Assembly (NCBI GenBank): GCA_937894935.1
Contig: CALAYC010000010.1
Coordinates: 1-40,951 of the forward strand
Length of the DNA stretch: 40,951 nucleotides
DNA from: an uncultured Verrucomicrobiota bacterium
GTDB lineage: Bacteria > Verrucomicrobiota > Verrucomicrobiia > Limisphaerales > JADLHS01
Reading direction: 5' to 3'
Each line of letters starts with the position of its first letter. Position 1 is the first letter of the stretch. The notes under the pieces were generated by a model, which saw only the letters and a list, made by a program, of their open reading frames with translations, was not told the DNA's origin and ran no database searches. A program made the translations under genes and the position numbers. Shown piece after piece: positions 8,877-18,900 of the stretch.

Positions 8877-8977
8877 ACGTTGGTTTTGGCGCAGGCGCGA
8901 TGAGTCACTTCTGCCGTCAGAGTTGGGGTGATAACCGGAGTGGCGTACGCGGTTGGCGGCACGATGCTATGGGCGAA

Positions 8978-8996
8978 ATCTGTTCAGATAACAGAT
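8978..8996. promoter_or_regulatory. Perfect dyad ATCTGTT-N5-AACAGAT
   Basis: Two 7-bp arms, ATCTGTT (8978-8984) and AACAGAT (8990-8996), flank CAGAT. The dyad ends 16 bp before the ATG of the small membrane protein gene and just before its GAGGAG ribosome site. The geometry suits a repressor operator or an RNA hairpin that could mask the ribosome site. There is no T-run, so it is not a standard terminator. No regulator can be assigned. Confidence 0.45.
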
Positions 8997-9012
8997 CAAT
9001 TGAGGAGTAGTT

Positions 9013-9270
9013 ATGAAAACTGAAGTTCGCCAAAGTCCCAGTTTCAGCATTGTGTCGATCGTCGCCGTGCTCTGCGCGTTTCTGAGTTTCGCGAGCGGAG
9101 GCGTATTAGGACTGCTATTTGCAGTCATAGCGATTATTGCTGGTATGATCGGCGTAATGTTAGCGTTTCTACCGGGCACACGAGGAGGATTCGTCAGCGT
9201 GTTTTCAATGCTGGCGGGGCTCGCGGGCATTATCGCCGCTGTCGTCAAGCTGGTTCGTGGCTCAATTTAA
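9013..9270 (+). CDS. Small multi-pass membrane protein (hypothetical)
   Basis: An 85-aa protein that is almost entirely hydrophobic. Helices are predicted near residues 11-29, 30-53 and 61-80, with short polar ends (MKTEVRQSPS at the N-terminus, KLVRGSI at the C-terminus). Small residues dominate (Gly, Ala, Ser), as in DUF-type holin-like or stress membrane proteins, but I do not recognise the family. ATG 9013 has a good GAGGAG ribosome site at 9002-9007. Its immediate upstream dyad suggests separate control. Confidence 0.72.
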   Translation: MKTEVRQSPSFSIVSIVAVLCAFLSFASGGVLGLLFAVIAIIAGMIGVMLAFLPGTRGGFVSVFSMLAGLAGIIAAVVKLVRGSI

Positions 9271-9400
9271 TGCGGTGAGGCGGGAGTTGAAAACCATCTG
9301 CGGGAGGATGCATTTTTGCACCAGGAAATTACTGGCGCTGACAGCGCACAATGCGCGTTAAGTCGCGCGCGAAGTTTCCGATAATGCATCCATCGTAAAG

Positions 9401-9841
9401 ATGGAAATCAAAAAACTTTTTCTAATTGGAGCACTCGCGGTAGGGGGAGCGTCCTGTGCCAGCGTTAATCAAAAGCAGGTAAAGTATTTTCGCGAAACCT
9501 CGGCGGCCAATCTCATTGTGTCGCATTCGTCGGACGACGCGAACTATGCGATTCGACCCGCGAAGATGGAAGGCTCGTTCCGCGCCATGCTCACCTTGGA
9601 TGACATTGAGCAAATCGCGCAAACATTGCCGGAAAAAAATCTGGCGGTGATCAGCTTTGGCTACATCGCGAACGAGGATCACGAGGCCGAAAAGGTGAAA
9701 ACGTTCAGTGCTAAGCTGGCGCAATGCGGTTTCAAGCGCGTGGTCTTTGTGCGCAACCTTTCTCCGAAAGCCGATCGCACAGAGGGAATGGAAATCCGAG
9801 CAGACGTCCGGCTTTACGACGAGGTTGCGTCGGCGGAATAA
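9401..9841 (+). CDS. Putative lipoprotein (hypothetical)
   Basis: A 146-aa protein beginning MEIKKLFLIGALAVGGASC, a short lipoprotein-type signal with Cys19 as the likely lipidated residue, although Gly at -3 is not ideal for a lipobox. The mature part is soluble, contains LTLDDIEQIAQTLPEKN and a repeated alpha/beta flavour (CGFKRVVFVRN), and is not recognised. It would sit on the periplasmic side of a membrane. The gap 9271-9400 before it shows small palindromes only (GCGCT-GAC-AGCGC near 9335). It is followed 25 bp downstream by a terminator-like hairpin. Confidence 0.68.
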   Translation: MEIKKLFLIGALAVGGASCASVNQKQVKYFRETSAANLIVSHSSDDANYAIRPAKMEGSFRAMLTLDDIEQIAQTLPEKNLAVISFGYIANEDHEAEKVKTFSAKLAQCGFKRVVFVRNLSPKADRTEGMEIRADVRLYDEVASAE

Positions 9842-9866
9842 ATCGCGGTTATTTGCGGGCCGATTG

Positions 9867-9887
9867 CGAAGGTTGCTTCAACCTTCG
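9867..9887 (+). terminator. Hairpin after the lipoprotein gene
   Basis: CGAAGGTTG (9867-9875), loop CTT, CAACCTTCG (9879-9887): a perfect 9-bp stem starting 25 bp after the lipoprotein stop codon. The following bases (TTCCAATT) are only modestly T-rich, so a factor-independent terminator is plausible but not certain. Confidence 0.55.
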
Positions 9888-9977
9888 TTCCAATTACGGG
9901 TATTGTTTAATGCTCGGTTGATTTTTAATCAGCCGGGCGTTTTCTTTGATAACTTCTTCCAGCTCTCACAAAGCCGC

Positions 9978-9993
9978 TTACACGAAGGTGTAA
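9978..9993. promoter_or_regulatory. Module A operator copy 1 (TTACAC-N4-GTGTAA)
   Basis: TTACAC, GAAG, GTGTAA form a perfect dyad with a 4-bp spacer, centred about 93 bp before the GH76 start codon. It is one of four copies in the window, all in module A; the base after the dyad starts TTG here. The rest of the 9842-10078 gap shows only the terminator-like hairpin. Confidence 0.7.
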
Positions 9994-10078
9994 TTGTTGA
10001 TTCTCCGGTATAACGGCCAAGCTGCAAAACCCACTCGGAGCGCTCGATGTTGTTCGTTCCTGAGATGGTTGGTTATTC

Positions 10079-12985
10079 ATGGAATGCGAACCAACGTCAG
10101 CATCGGCGCCGTTTGATTTTTCGCTCACGCGGAATCAGGCCGCTCCCCGGCAGTCCGATCGCAATCGTGCCGGTGTTCTGACGCGTGCATTGCGTTGGAT
10201 TGCATTGCTGAGTTGCATTTCAAACGTTGTTTCGTTTAACGCTTCCGCCTATGTGGCCGGGGATGGGCAGACGATGTTCACGGCGTTTAACAATGCGTTT
10301 TATTTCACGACATCGGGGAATCGCGGTTATTTCCGGAACACAACCGAAAGCGGTACGACGTGGTTTTGGGGGCGCGCCAATCAAATGGAAATGCTGATCG
10401 ATCTTTACGAACAAACCAGCAACACGGTTTATCTCACGCAATTTCAGCAGCTCTACAATGGTTTCGTTTCAGATTACGGCACAAGTTGGATCTGGAATGA
10501 GTTTAACGACGACATCATGTGGATGGTGATCGCATGTTCGCGTGCGTATCAATACACGGGCAATACGACTTATCGCAGTGTTGCTAAAAGTAATTTCGAT
10601 GCGTGTTACGCCCGCGCGTGGTCGAGCGATCTTGGCGGCGGACTGTGGTGGAAATCGCCGTTGAACACTTCAAAAAACGCATGTGTCAACGGCCCGGCGG
10701 CAATTGCAGCTTATCTGATTTACCAGAACTACAACGACCTCAATTACCGCAACATTGCGGAAAGTTTGTATCAGTGGGAACGCACGTATCTGTTCGATAC
10801 GAACACAGGGCGGGTTTACGACAGTTACAACATTTCAGGCAACAAGGATACGACGCCCATCACTTACAATTCTGGAACGTTCATCGGCGCGGCGAATTTT
10901 CTGGGATACACCAACGACGCGATTCTGGCGGCGAACTACGTGAAGAACAGCATGGGGACGGGTGGGCAATTGCCCAATTACGATGAGCACAATGATCTCG
11001 GTGGTTTCAACGGCATCTTTGTTCGATGGATGGTGAGGTTCATGCGTGAGCGGGGGCTGCAAGCGGAGTATCAACTCTGGTTGCAGCAGAATGCCAATGC
11101 CGCGTGGAATATGCGGCGCGAGAGCGACAATCTTTCCTGGTCCAAATGGTGGGATCGAACGCCGGAAGGAACGCGTTATTCGTTCGGTTGCTGGGGCTCG
11201 GTGTTGATTGTGAATCTGCTGCCGCCGACTCAGAACCCCGACGGTCCGGTGGTTTTTCTGAATTCCGGCGACGCCAATGGCACGACGAGTTTTAATCAGG
11301 CATTGAACTGGAGCAACGGCCAACCGCCTTCGTGGACGAATCATTACGTCGTTGCCAATGGTCGAACATTGCGCACGCCGCCCACGACGGCGCATTACAG
11401 TTTTGCAGGCAGTTCGCTCACGCTTTCAAACGGCGGTGTGCTGGCGTTCAAGAATATTTCCGGCGGACGATTTGTTTCGATTGGAACAGATCTATTTCTC
11501 GACGGTGGCGAAGTGGCGAACTGGGCAGGAAATAGCGCGAGTCTTGGCGGCAAAGTCACATTGCGCGCAGGCGGTGGTAAAATCGATCCGCAGGGGAATA
11601 CGTTTACATTTCCGGCGTTGATTGGTGGCGAGGGCGCGTTGCGAATCGGAGCAAGCGCGAGTTCACCCTTGAACGGCACGATGGTTCTTTCCGGCGTTAA
11701 CACGTATTCAGGCGGCACGGTAATCGAAGCGCCGCATACATTGCAGCTCACTGCTGCGGGAACATTGGGAAGCCCTATGGGCGCGTTGACTTTCACCAAT
11801 GCCGGGCGCGGTTTCGGGACATTGAATTTGAATGGCACGAGTCAAAGCATCGGTAATCTCAGCGGAACTGGAGGACGCATTCTCAATAATGCGTCAGGAA
11901 CGAGAAGTGTATTGTCCATCGGTAACGGCGATGCGGATGGTGGGGTGTTTTATGGAGCGATCAGCAACGGAGTCGGGACTGTCGCGGTGACAAAAGTCGG
12001 GCAAGGGAACATCACGTTGGCAGGAACAAACACGTGGACGGGGGGAACGCTGATTTCAGGAGGCGCACTGCAACTAGGCGATGCTGTGACGCGGAACGCC
12101 GGAGTGATTGGCAATGTGACCAATCACGGCGTGCTCATTATCGCGAATCCGATGGAACAGATGTTCCCCAACATCGTGAGTGGTTCGGGAGTGCTGAAAA
12201 AAATCGGCACGGGACGACTCACGTTGGTGAGCGCCAACTCTTATACCGGCAAGACGGTGGTCAACGCAGGAGTGTTGGCGTTGACGGACTCAGCGGATAT
12301 CAGCAGCAGCGCGGAGATTGAGATTTCTGTCGGCGCAACATTGGATGTTGTTGGTCGAGCGGATCAGAAATTTGTCGTTCCCAGCGGGCGCAAATTTGTC
12401 GGTGGCGGAACAGTAGTTGGTACGTTGGAGATTGCGTCGGGAGCGGTGGTGTCGCCGGGCTCGGGAGTCGGAGCGTTGACGGTGAGCGAGAATCTGATTC
12501 TCGGCGGAACAACGGTGATGGATCTTAAGCGCGACTCGGAACCGAACAGCGATCAGTTCATCGTCGGTGGCGAGATTCTGGCGAATGGCACATTAATCGT
12601 GACCAACGTCGGAGCATCGTTGCAAGCAGGTGATCGCTTTCAGTTGTTCAATCAGTCGGTGAGCGGTTTTGCGATGGTGACATTACCGGAGCTGCTGCCG
12701 GGATTGTTATGGCAGAACAATCTTGCGGTGGACGGCTCGCTCGCGGTTGTGTCTGCTGTTTCAACGACGCCGACAGAGCTCGCGATGCAATTTGAAAATC
12801 AGGCGCTCACGATCTCGTGGCCGGAAGATCACATCGGTTGGCGGTTGCAAATGCAGAGCAATGCGTTTGGTGTCGGATTGACGGAGACTTGGTTTGACGT
12901 TCCGGATGCAACGCTAACCAATCGTTTGACATTCCCGATTGATGCCGGCGCAGGCAGCGTTTTCTTCCGTTTGATTTATCCATGA
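10079..12985 (+). CDS. Secreted GH76-type enzyme fused to beta-strand (PATR) repeats
   Basis: A 968-aa secreted protein. Residues 1-58 form a long signal region with a hydrophobic core (WIALLSCISNVVSF) ending near NASAYVAG. Residues about 60-380 form an alpha/alpha barrel of glycoside hydrolase family 76 type (endo-alpha-1,6-mannanase family), with the paired acidic residues Asp144-Asp145 in WNEFNDDIMWM and GGGLWW downstream. Residues about 395-880 are autotransporter-associated beta-strand repeats (LSGVNTYSGGT, LAGTNTWTGGT, NSYTGKT), expected to fold as a beta-helix. The C-terminus (SWPEDHIGWRLQMQSN...FFRLIYP) is a phylum-type tail, and no autotransporter barrel follows. The stop overlaps the next start (ATGA at 12982), implying translational coupling with GH97. 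Expected target is alpha-mannan; this is inference. Confidence 0.85.
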   Translation: MECEPTSASAPFDFSLTRNQAAPRQSDRNRAGVLTRALRWIALLSCISNVVSFNASAYVAGDGQTMFTAFNNAFYFTTSGNRGYFRNTTESGTTWFWGRANQMEMLIDLYEQTSNTVYLTQFQQLYNGFVSDYGTSWIWNEFNDDIMWMVIACSRAYQYTGNTTYRSVAKSNFDACYARAWSSDLGGGLWWKSPLNTSKNACVNGPAAIAAYLIYQNYNDLNYRNIAESLYQWERTYLFDTNTGRVYDSYNISGNKDTTPITYNSGTFIGAANFLGYTNDAILAANYVKNSMGTGGQLPNYDEHNDLGGFNGIFVRWMVRFMRERGLQAEYQLWLQQNANAAWNMRRESDNLSWSKWWDRTPEGTRYSFGCWGSVLIVNLLPPTQNPDGPVVFLNSGDANGTTSFNQALNWSNGQPPSWTNHYVVANGRTLRTPPTTAHYSFAGSSLTLSNGGVLAFKNISGGRFVSIGTDLFLDGGEVANWAGNSASLGGKVTLRAGGGKIDPQGNTFTFPALIGGEGALRIGASASSPLNGTMVLSGVNTYSGGTVIEAPHTLQLTAAGTLGSPMGALTFTNAGRGFGTLNLNGTSQSIGNLSGTGGRILNNASGTRSVLSIGNGDADGGVFYGAISNGVGTVAVTKVGQGNITLAGTNTWTGGTLISGGALQLGDAVTRNAGVIGNVTNHGVLIIANPMEQMFPNIVSGSGVLKKIGTGRLTLVSANSYTGKTVVNAGVLALTDSADISSSAEIEISVGATLDVVGRADQKFVVPSGRKFVGGGTVVGTLEIASGAVVSPGSGVGALTVSENLILGGTTVMDLKRDSEPNSDQFIVGGEILANGTLIVTNVGASLQAGDRFQLFNQSVSGFAMVTLPELLPGLLWQNNLAVDGSLAVVSAVSTTPTELAMQFENQALTISWPEDHIGWRLQMQSNAFGVGLTETWFDVPDATLTNRLTFPIDAGAGSVFFRLIYP

Positions 12986-15828
12986 ATTCTGAACTGAGGA
13001 CGTTTAACTTTGTGAATATTCAAGATTTCAATTCGACCATTAAACCCGTGGGGAAACGTCTTATCCGATTTCTCAGTTTGTCAGCGTTCGTGCTGCTCTT
13101 GATGCGACCGGGGGCGGCATTCGCGGTGACGGTGAGCAGTCCGGATGGAAACGTGGTCATCAGTGTAGATGCACCGGCGGGGAGTTTAACCTATGCGATC
13201 ACGTATCGCGGTGTAACTGTGGTGGAAAACTCAGCGTTGGGATTAGTTGCAAATGGAACGAATGTGGGCGCGGGTGTGACGATTAGTGCAGGCGAAACTT
13301 ATGCGGCTAATGAAACGTTTCCATCGCGTCACGCCGTTAAAACGATTGCGACGAATCATTATCAGGCGCGATGGGTAATCGTCAGTCACGCGGCGTCCGG
13401 TTTGAATTATCGAGTGAACGTTCGCGCGTTCAATGGTGGGGCGGCGTTGCGATATGAATTCAGCGGAACAGAGACGCTGACGGTTTCAGCGGACGCGACG
13501 AGTTTTGTTTTACCGACCGGAAGTATGGTCTGGTATCAACCCGGAACGGCGGTGTACGAAAACGTTTTCGTTGGTACTACGATTGATGCTTTGACCAACA
13601 ACGCTCCGATTGGTCCGCCAGCGACGGTGAGGTTACCCGGGACGAGCGGATGGTTAGCGTTGACTGAGGCGAACCTTGGCGCGTTTCCGAATCCGTATCT
13701 CATCAAATCGGCGAGCGCTTCCGGACGTGAACTGCGTGTAGCGTATCCGCCGAACGCGACGGGGGCTCCGGGTGGAGTTATTAATGCCATCAGCACGAAC
13801 ACGCCGTGGAACGTCATCATGATCGGCGCGGATTTGAATGCGCTGGTGAATAATGATCTGGTGGAGAGCTTGGCGCCGCCGCCTGATCCGACGCTGTTTC
13901 CGCAAGGCGCTGCGACGAGTTGGTGTGCGCCGGGGCGTTCGGTGTGGGATTGGTTGAACAAACCGGCCAGCGGCATCACGGCGACGAACGCGATGACGAA
14001 TTCGTTTTGGGCGGCACAGTTGGGCTGGGAATACAATACGGTGGACGAAGGGTGGTCGTCATGGAATGGCGGCAATCCATGGCCGCAGGTTCAACAAGTG
14101 GTGAACTATTCCACGGCGCTCGGAGTAAAAGTGTTGTTGTGGAAACGCTCGTCTGAGTTGAACACGCCAGTGCAGCGAGCAACGTTTTTTCAGCAGCTCA
14201 CCAACTATGGCGTGGCGGGGTTCAAGGCTGACTTCTTTGATTTCGGTGGCGTGCATCCGGCCGCGAAGGAGCGCGTGAAATTGCAGGAAGATATTTTGCG
14301 CGAAGCAGCAGCGTATCGATTGGTTGTGAATTTTCATGGCGCGTCGAAGCCGACCGGACAATTCCGCACGTATCCGAATTTGCTTCAAGTGGAAGCGGTG
14401 TTTGGCAAGGAACAGTATGCGGGACCGTTCTCGCATGTGATGCCGGTGTTTGTGCGGTTTCTGGCCGGACCTGCAGATTACACGCCGCTGGCGTTACAAG
14501 GGGGATTGCGCGGGGCACGATCAGTGGCGTTTGAAGTCGCGTCGATGATTGCGATGCCCGGTCCGTTGATCACGTTGGCGGAACGATCGGATCTCATTGC
14601 TCAAAGTCCATTTGCGCTCGTCATCAAAAATGTTCCCTCGATGTGGGATGAAACCGTTGTGCTGGAGCAAAGTCAGATTGGGCAAACGGCCGTGATCGCG
14701 CGACGTAAAGGAACGGAATGGTTCGTCGCCGGAATGAATACGGGAACGGCGCGCACCTGGAATATTCCGCTGAGCTTTCTAACGCCCGGTGTTTCGTATC
14801 AGGCGAATTACATTCGCGACACGAGTTCCTTTCCGGAGAGCGATACTGTGACGGCTACCGATTTTCTGAATGTTAATGCTGCCGTGGAAGGTGGAATCGT
14901 TGCGTGGTTTTATCAAAGTCCTACGAATCGATATGTCGCGCCGTCAAATTCATTGCGCGGCGTCGGCTTTGATTTTGAGTCGCCGTATTACGCATTAGGC
15001 AATGTTGCGAATTCCACTGCGTCAGGCGCGGTGAACGCGGAGTTCATCGGGCAACAAGGCTGGTCGCAATCAACGAGTGGCGGACGTGGAGCAATTGTGG
15101 CGACGAGCAGTTCGGGGCTATATGTCGGCGGACAGGCATTGGGTTCGGGTGACGCGAACAATGCTTACATTGGCGCGAACACGAATGTGGCGTTGGGCAA
15201 AAAGTTCCGATTCGATCTACTCGCGCCAGCGGGGAATAAAGCCGGAGTCGCCGGATTTGTTGATCTGAATGGCGATGGTTTATTGTCGCAAAGCGAGAGC
15301 GGGGTGTTTGCCGGCGTGAATGACATTGGCGGGGTTTCGTATTTCAGTTTTCGCGACACGATTGCCGGCGGGACAGTTTATTCCAGTGGCGTGGCAGCGA
15401 ATCCGAGTGATTGGTATCGCGTGACGGTGACGCTGGATGACGCAACGCGTACCGCGACGATGGAAGTGACCAATCTTACAGCGGGTGGCGTGGCGGTAGA
15501 TTTGAATGGCGCAGCCGCAGGTACGGCTTTTTCGCGTTCCTGGTCGGCAGGACAATGGGTGGCGACGACGAATTTTGTCGGAACATTGGCGCGTGCTTCG
15601 ACGACGTTGCGAGTGGACAACATTGTGGTGATTGAACCGGCATCAGCGCCCGCGGTGAAGTTGGGCGGAGGTTCTTCTGGGACGAATCTGGAATTGATTT
15701 GGAACACAGGAACGTTGTTGGAGGCGACGAATTTATCCGGCCCATGGGTGCCAAATCTTGCGGCGACTTCGCCGTTGTCGATTACCCCAACTGAACCACA
15801 AAAGTTTTTTCGGGTGCGTTGGCCATAG
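12982..15828 (+). CDS. Secreted GH97-type alpha-glycosidase with C-terminal beta-sandwich and tail
   Basis: A 948-aa protein. After a cytoplasmic-looking start, a signal core lies at residues about 27-49 (ending GAAFA). Residues about 50-300 are the N-terminal beta-sandwich (VSSPDGNVVISVD), then the catalytic barrel with KADFFD (415-420) and HGASKPTG (452-459), then a GH97-type C-terminal domain. From memory, retaining GH97 enzymes use an Asp at the first motif and have Gly where inverting SusB-type enzymes have Glu; Asp417 and HGA fit the retaining type (alpha-galactosidase-like). Residues about 655-890 form an extra ConA-like domain, and the last 50 residues are the LLEATN-GPW-FFR tail. It overlaps the GH76 gene by ATGA, and the kinase gene follows, so all are probably one operon. 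Confidence 0.88.
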   Translation: MNSELRTFNFVNIQDFNSTIKPVGKRLIRFLSLSAFVLLLMRPGAAFAVTVSSPDGNVVISVDAPAGSLTYAITYRGVTVVENSALGLVANGTNVGAGVTISAGETYAANETFPSRHAVKTIATNHYQARWVIVSHAASGLNYRVNVRAFNGGAALRYEFSGTETLTVSADATSFVLPTGSMVWYQPGTAVYENVFVGTTIDALTNNAPIGPPATVRLPGTSGWLALTEANLGAFPNPYLIKSASASGRELRVAYPPNATGAPGGVINAISTNTPWNVIMIGADLNALVNNDLVESLAPPPDPTLFPQGAATSWCAPGRSVWDWLNKPASGITATNAMTNSFWAAQLGWEYNTVDEGWSSWNGGNPWPQVQQVVNYSTALGVKVLLWKRSSELNTPVQRATFFQQLTNYGVAGFKADFFDFGGVHPAAKERVKLQEDILREAAAYRLVVNFHGASKPTGQFRTYPNLLQVEAVFGKEQYAGPFSHVMPVFVRFLAGPADYTPLALQGGLRGARSVAFEVASMIAMPGPLITLAERSDLIAQSPFALVIKNVPSMWDETVVLEQSQIGQTAVIARRKGTEWFVAGMNTGTARTWNIPLSFLTPGVSYQANYIRDTSSFPESDTVTATDFLNVNAAVEGGIVAWFYQSPTNRYVAPSNSLRGVGFDFESPYYALGNVANSTASGAVNAEFIGQQGWSQSTSGGRGAIVATSSSGLYVGGQALGSGDANNAYIGANTNVALGKKFRFDLLAPAGNKAGVAGFVDLNGDGLLSQSESGVFAGVNDIGGVSYFSFRDTIAGGTVYSSGVAANPSDWYRVTVTLDDATRTATMEVTNLTAGGVAVDLNGAAAGTAFSRSWSAGQWVATTNFVGTLARASTTLRVDNIVVIEPASAPAVKLGGGSSGTNLELIWNTGTLLEATNLSGPWVPNLAATSPLSITPTEPQKFFRVRWP

Positions 15829-15917
15829 TTGAAAAATTATTTCGCGCCTGTTTTCGGGAAGCAGATTGCAGGTTGTTGGTTGCGGTCAACCTGATGCCGC
15901 TTACACTCAAGGCAGTC

Positions 15918-18900
15918 ATGCAGTTGATCCGAACCCTCGTTGACGCGGTGATTTCGTGCCTTGTTTCGCGGCAGCAAGGTGGCGTGGCGGTTGTTGTCGC
16001 GATCGGGTTGATGCTGGGACTGACAATGGAGGCGGTCGCGGCGGCGCGACTGAAAAAGACGGTTCATCAATACGCGCTCACTTCGGCAAATGATTTTCCA
16101 CAGCGCGATCCGCAGGACTGGCGATTGCTTGGTTCGAACGATGGCGGCAAAACGTGGATTACGGTGGACACGCGGAAACGGGAAGTCTTCACGGAACGTC
16201 ATCAACGGCGGGTTTTCAAACTGAGTAAACCGGCGACCTTTGATACGTTCCGGTTGCAAATCGATCTCGTGCGCGATCCGAAAGTGGCCAATTCCGTGCA
16301 GTTGGCAGAAATCGAGTTGTTGGGGGAAACGGAAGCGGATTTGGATCCAGTGCCGATTTTCACCGATCACATCACGAGTCTGGATGATAATCCGCCTTCG
16401 GAGACGGCAATAAAATTATTCGATGGACGGGTGGAAACGAAGTGGTTGGATAATAAACCGCGTGACCGTTCGACCTGCGCTTCCTGGGTGCAATGGCAGT
16501 ATGCCGCGCCGGCAGAGATCGTGGTGACAAACATCAGTCAGTTGACGGCGTTGCGGGCGCGCGCCAATGACGGATATCGCGTCGAACTAATGAGTGTGGT
16601 GGTGGGGCGCACGGGGAATGGGAGCGAACTGAGCATGGCAGATTCTACCGGATGCGTGGAGTTGTCAGACCTGCAAGGCGAAGAGGATTTGCTGCCGGGA
16701 CAGCCGGTGTTGATTTCCGGAACGAGTGTTTGGAGTGATGGCCGAATTGCGCTTCGGGAGGGACGGATTCAATTGCGAGGTGAGCGGTCTGCGACGACAC
16801 CAGAAGCAATTGTTGTAGAGCAGCCGCTGAGTCGGCGCGAAGATTTGAAATGGGTGGAGATTGAAGGGGAGGTGAAATATCGCCTGATGAGCAATGGCGA
16901 AGCATCCTTCGATGTGTATGAGGACGGTGCGAGTATGCGCGTGCATTGGCGCGGTGTTTCGGAACTCGCTCAATTACCGCCCAATGGGGCACGCGTGATT
17001 GTTCGTGGGGTGGTGCGAGGTGGGTTCAACGATCGGGGTATCTGGGTGGCTTCCGGATTGTGGACGGCTGGTGCGGATGCGGTGACGCTGATGGATGCGC
17101 GGAATCGTAATGGAACGACTTCAACCCGAAGCGCTCCTGATGTGCTTCCCGCGACGCTCACGAAGATTGAACAGATTCGGCGGTTGACGCAGGAGCAATT
17201 GCAGAGTCGTCCGCATGTGCGTTTTCGTGGGGTGGTGACCGAGTTGATGGGCGCGTTTATGCAGGACGAGACCGCTGGAGTTCAGGTCGCATTTCAAGGC
17301 AACGAAGGTCGCAAAGTGACTGAGCCCGGTACTTACGTGGAAGTGGAAGGTTGGGGCGGATTAAGCGATGCAGGAAACCCGATTGTTTCTGCTGATCGCG
17401 TTACGGTGTTGGGCAAGGGTAAATGGCCGGAGCCGCAGCGGATGTCGCTGAGTCAGTTGATGAGTGGCCGGATTGATGCGCAGTGGATTGAGGTTGAAGG
17501 CGTGGTGCGTTCGACGGACGGAGCGCATCTGCTGATGATTTGTTATGGACGGGAAGTTACTGCGAGTGTGAGTGCTGGCGCTGCGGGGCGCGTGAAAGAG
17601 TTGGTGGACGCAGCGGTGCGGGTGCGTGGCGTGGGCGTAACGGCGTTGGATGATCGCGCACGAATTCAAGGCGTGCATCTGCTGATTCCGTCGCTCGAAC
17701 ATGTGGATGTTACCGAGCCGCCGGCCGATCCTGAAAAATTGCCGATGCGACCGATTGGCAGTTTGCTTGGTTTGAGCGGGCCGCGGGAATCGTATCATCG
17801 CGTTAAAGTGGAGGGTGTGGTGACATTGCAGGAAGGGCATAAAATTTTTCTTCAGGACGACAGTGGCGGTGCGATGGCGATGTTGAAAGAAGATGTGGTG
17901 TTGGATCCGCGATTCGGTCGTTCCCGCTGGCTTTTCATGCGCACGCCCTCGACGAATGCGCCGTTGCGCGCGGATTTGAGATTTTCTCCGGGGGATCGTG
18001 TGCAATTGGTGGGTTTTCCGGAGACGCGCAGTTATTCGCCGGTGTTAACGGAAGCGGTGGCAACGAAAATCAGCAGCGGAGAAAGCGTTCCGATTTATAC
18101 CGCGACAGTAACAGGACTGAACGACGGTCGCGCGGATTCCATGATGGCTGTCGTTGAAGGAGTGTTGCTCGGGCAAAATGCGATTGGGGCGCATGTGGCG
18201 ATGGCATTGGAATGGCATGACCGCACGATTCAGGTCCTCGTGCCGGCGCGGGAATCCGATGCGGCGATGGCGATTGTGCCTGGAAGTCGTTTGCAGGTGA
18301 CGGGAGTTTGCCAGGTGGATTCGACGCCGTACGCGCAACTCGGCTTGCGGGTGGCTTCAGTGCGATTGTTGACGCGGTCGATGGCTGATGTGGTGGTGTT
18401 ATCGCGTCCGCCGTGGTGGACGGTGAAGCGTGCATTGACGGTGATGGGCGGAATGGCGTTGGTCATTCTTGCGGCGTTGGTGTGGATTAAACAACTGCGT
18501 AAACAGGTCGAGGAACGTTCGCAACAACTCGCCGCGGAAATTCAATTGCGCGAACAGACGGAGCGACGCAGTGCGTTGGAGCAGGAACGCGCGCGCATTG
18601 CCAAAGATTTGCATGACGACTTGGGAGCGAACCTGGCGCAGATTGTTTTTCTGAGCCAACGTGTTGATGACGGGCGCAATGATTTGAAGGAAGTAGATCG
18701 TTACTTCCGGATGATTCCGGCGACGGCGCGGAAAACGATTCAATCGCTTGATGAAATCGTCTGGGCCATTAACCCGCGCCACGATCTGGTGGAAAGTCTG
18801 GCGAACTATCTCAGTCAATTCGCGGCGGAACATCTGACGCTGGCCGGAGTGCGATGCATTCTCGATGTGCCGATGGTGTTGCCGGAGATTCACATCAGTG

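Noticed and set aside
15901..15916. TTACAC half-site just before the module A kinase start
   Set aside because: The other half reads GGCAGT, not GTGTAA, so it is not a dyad; kept out of the operator count.
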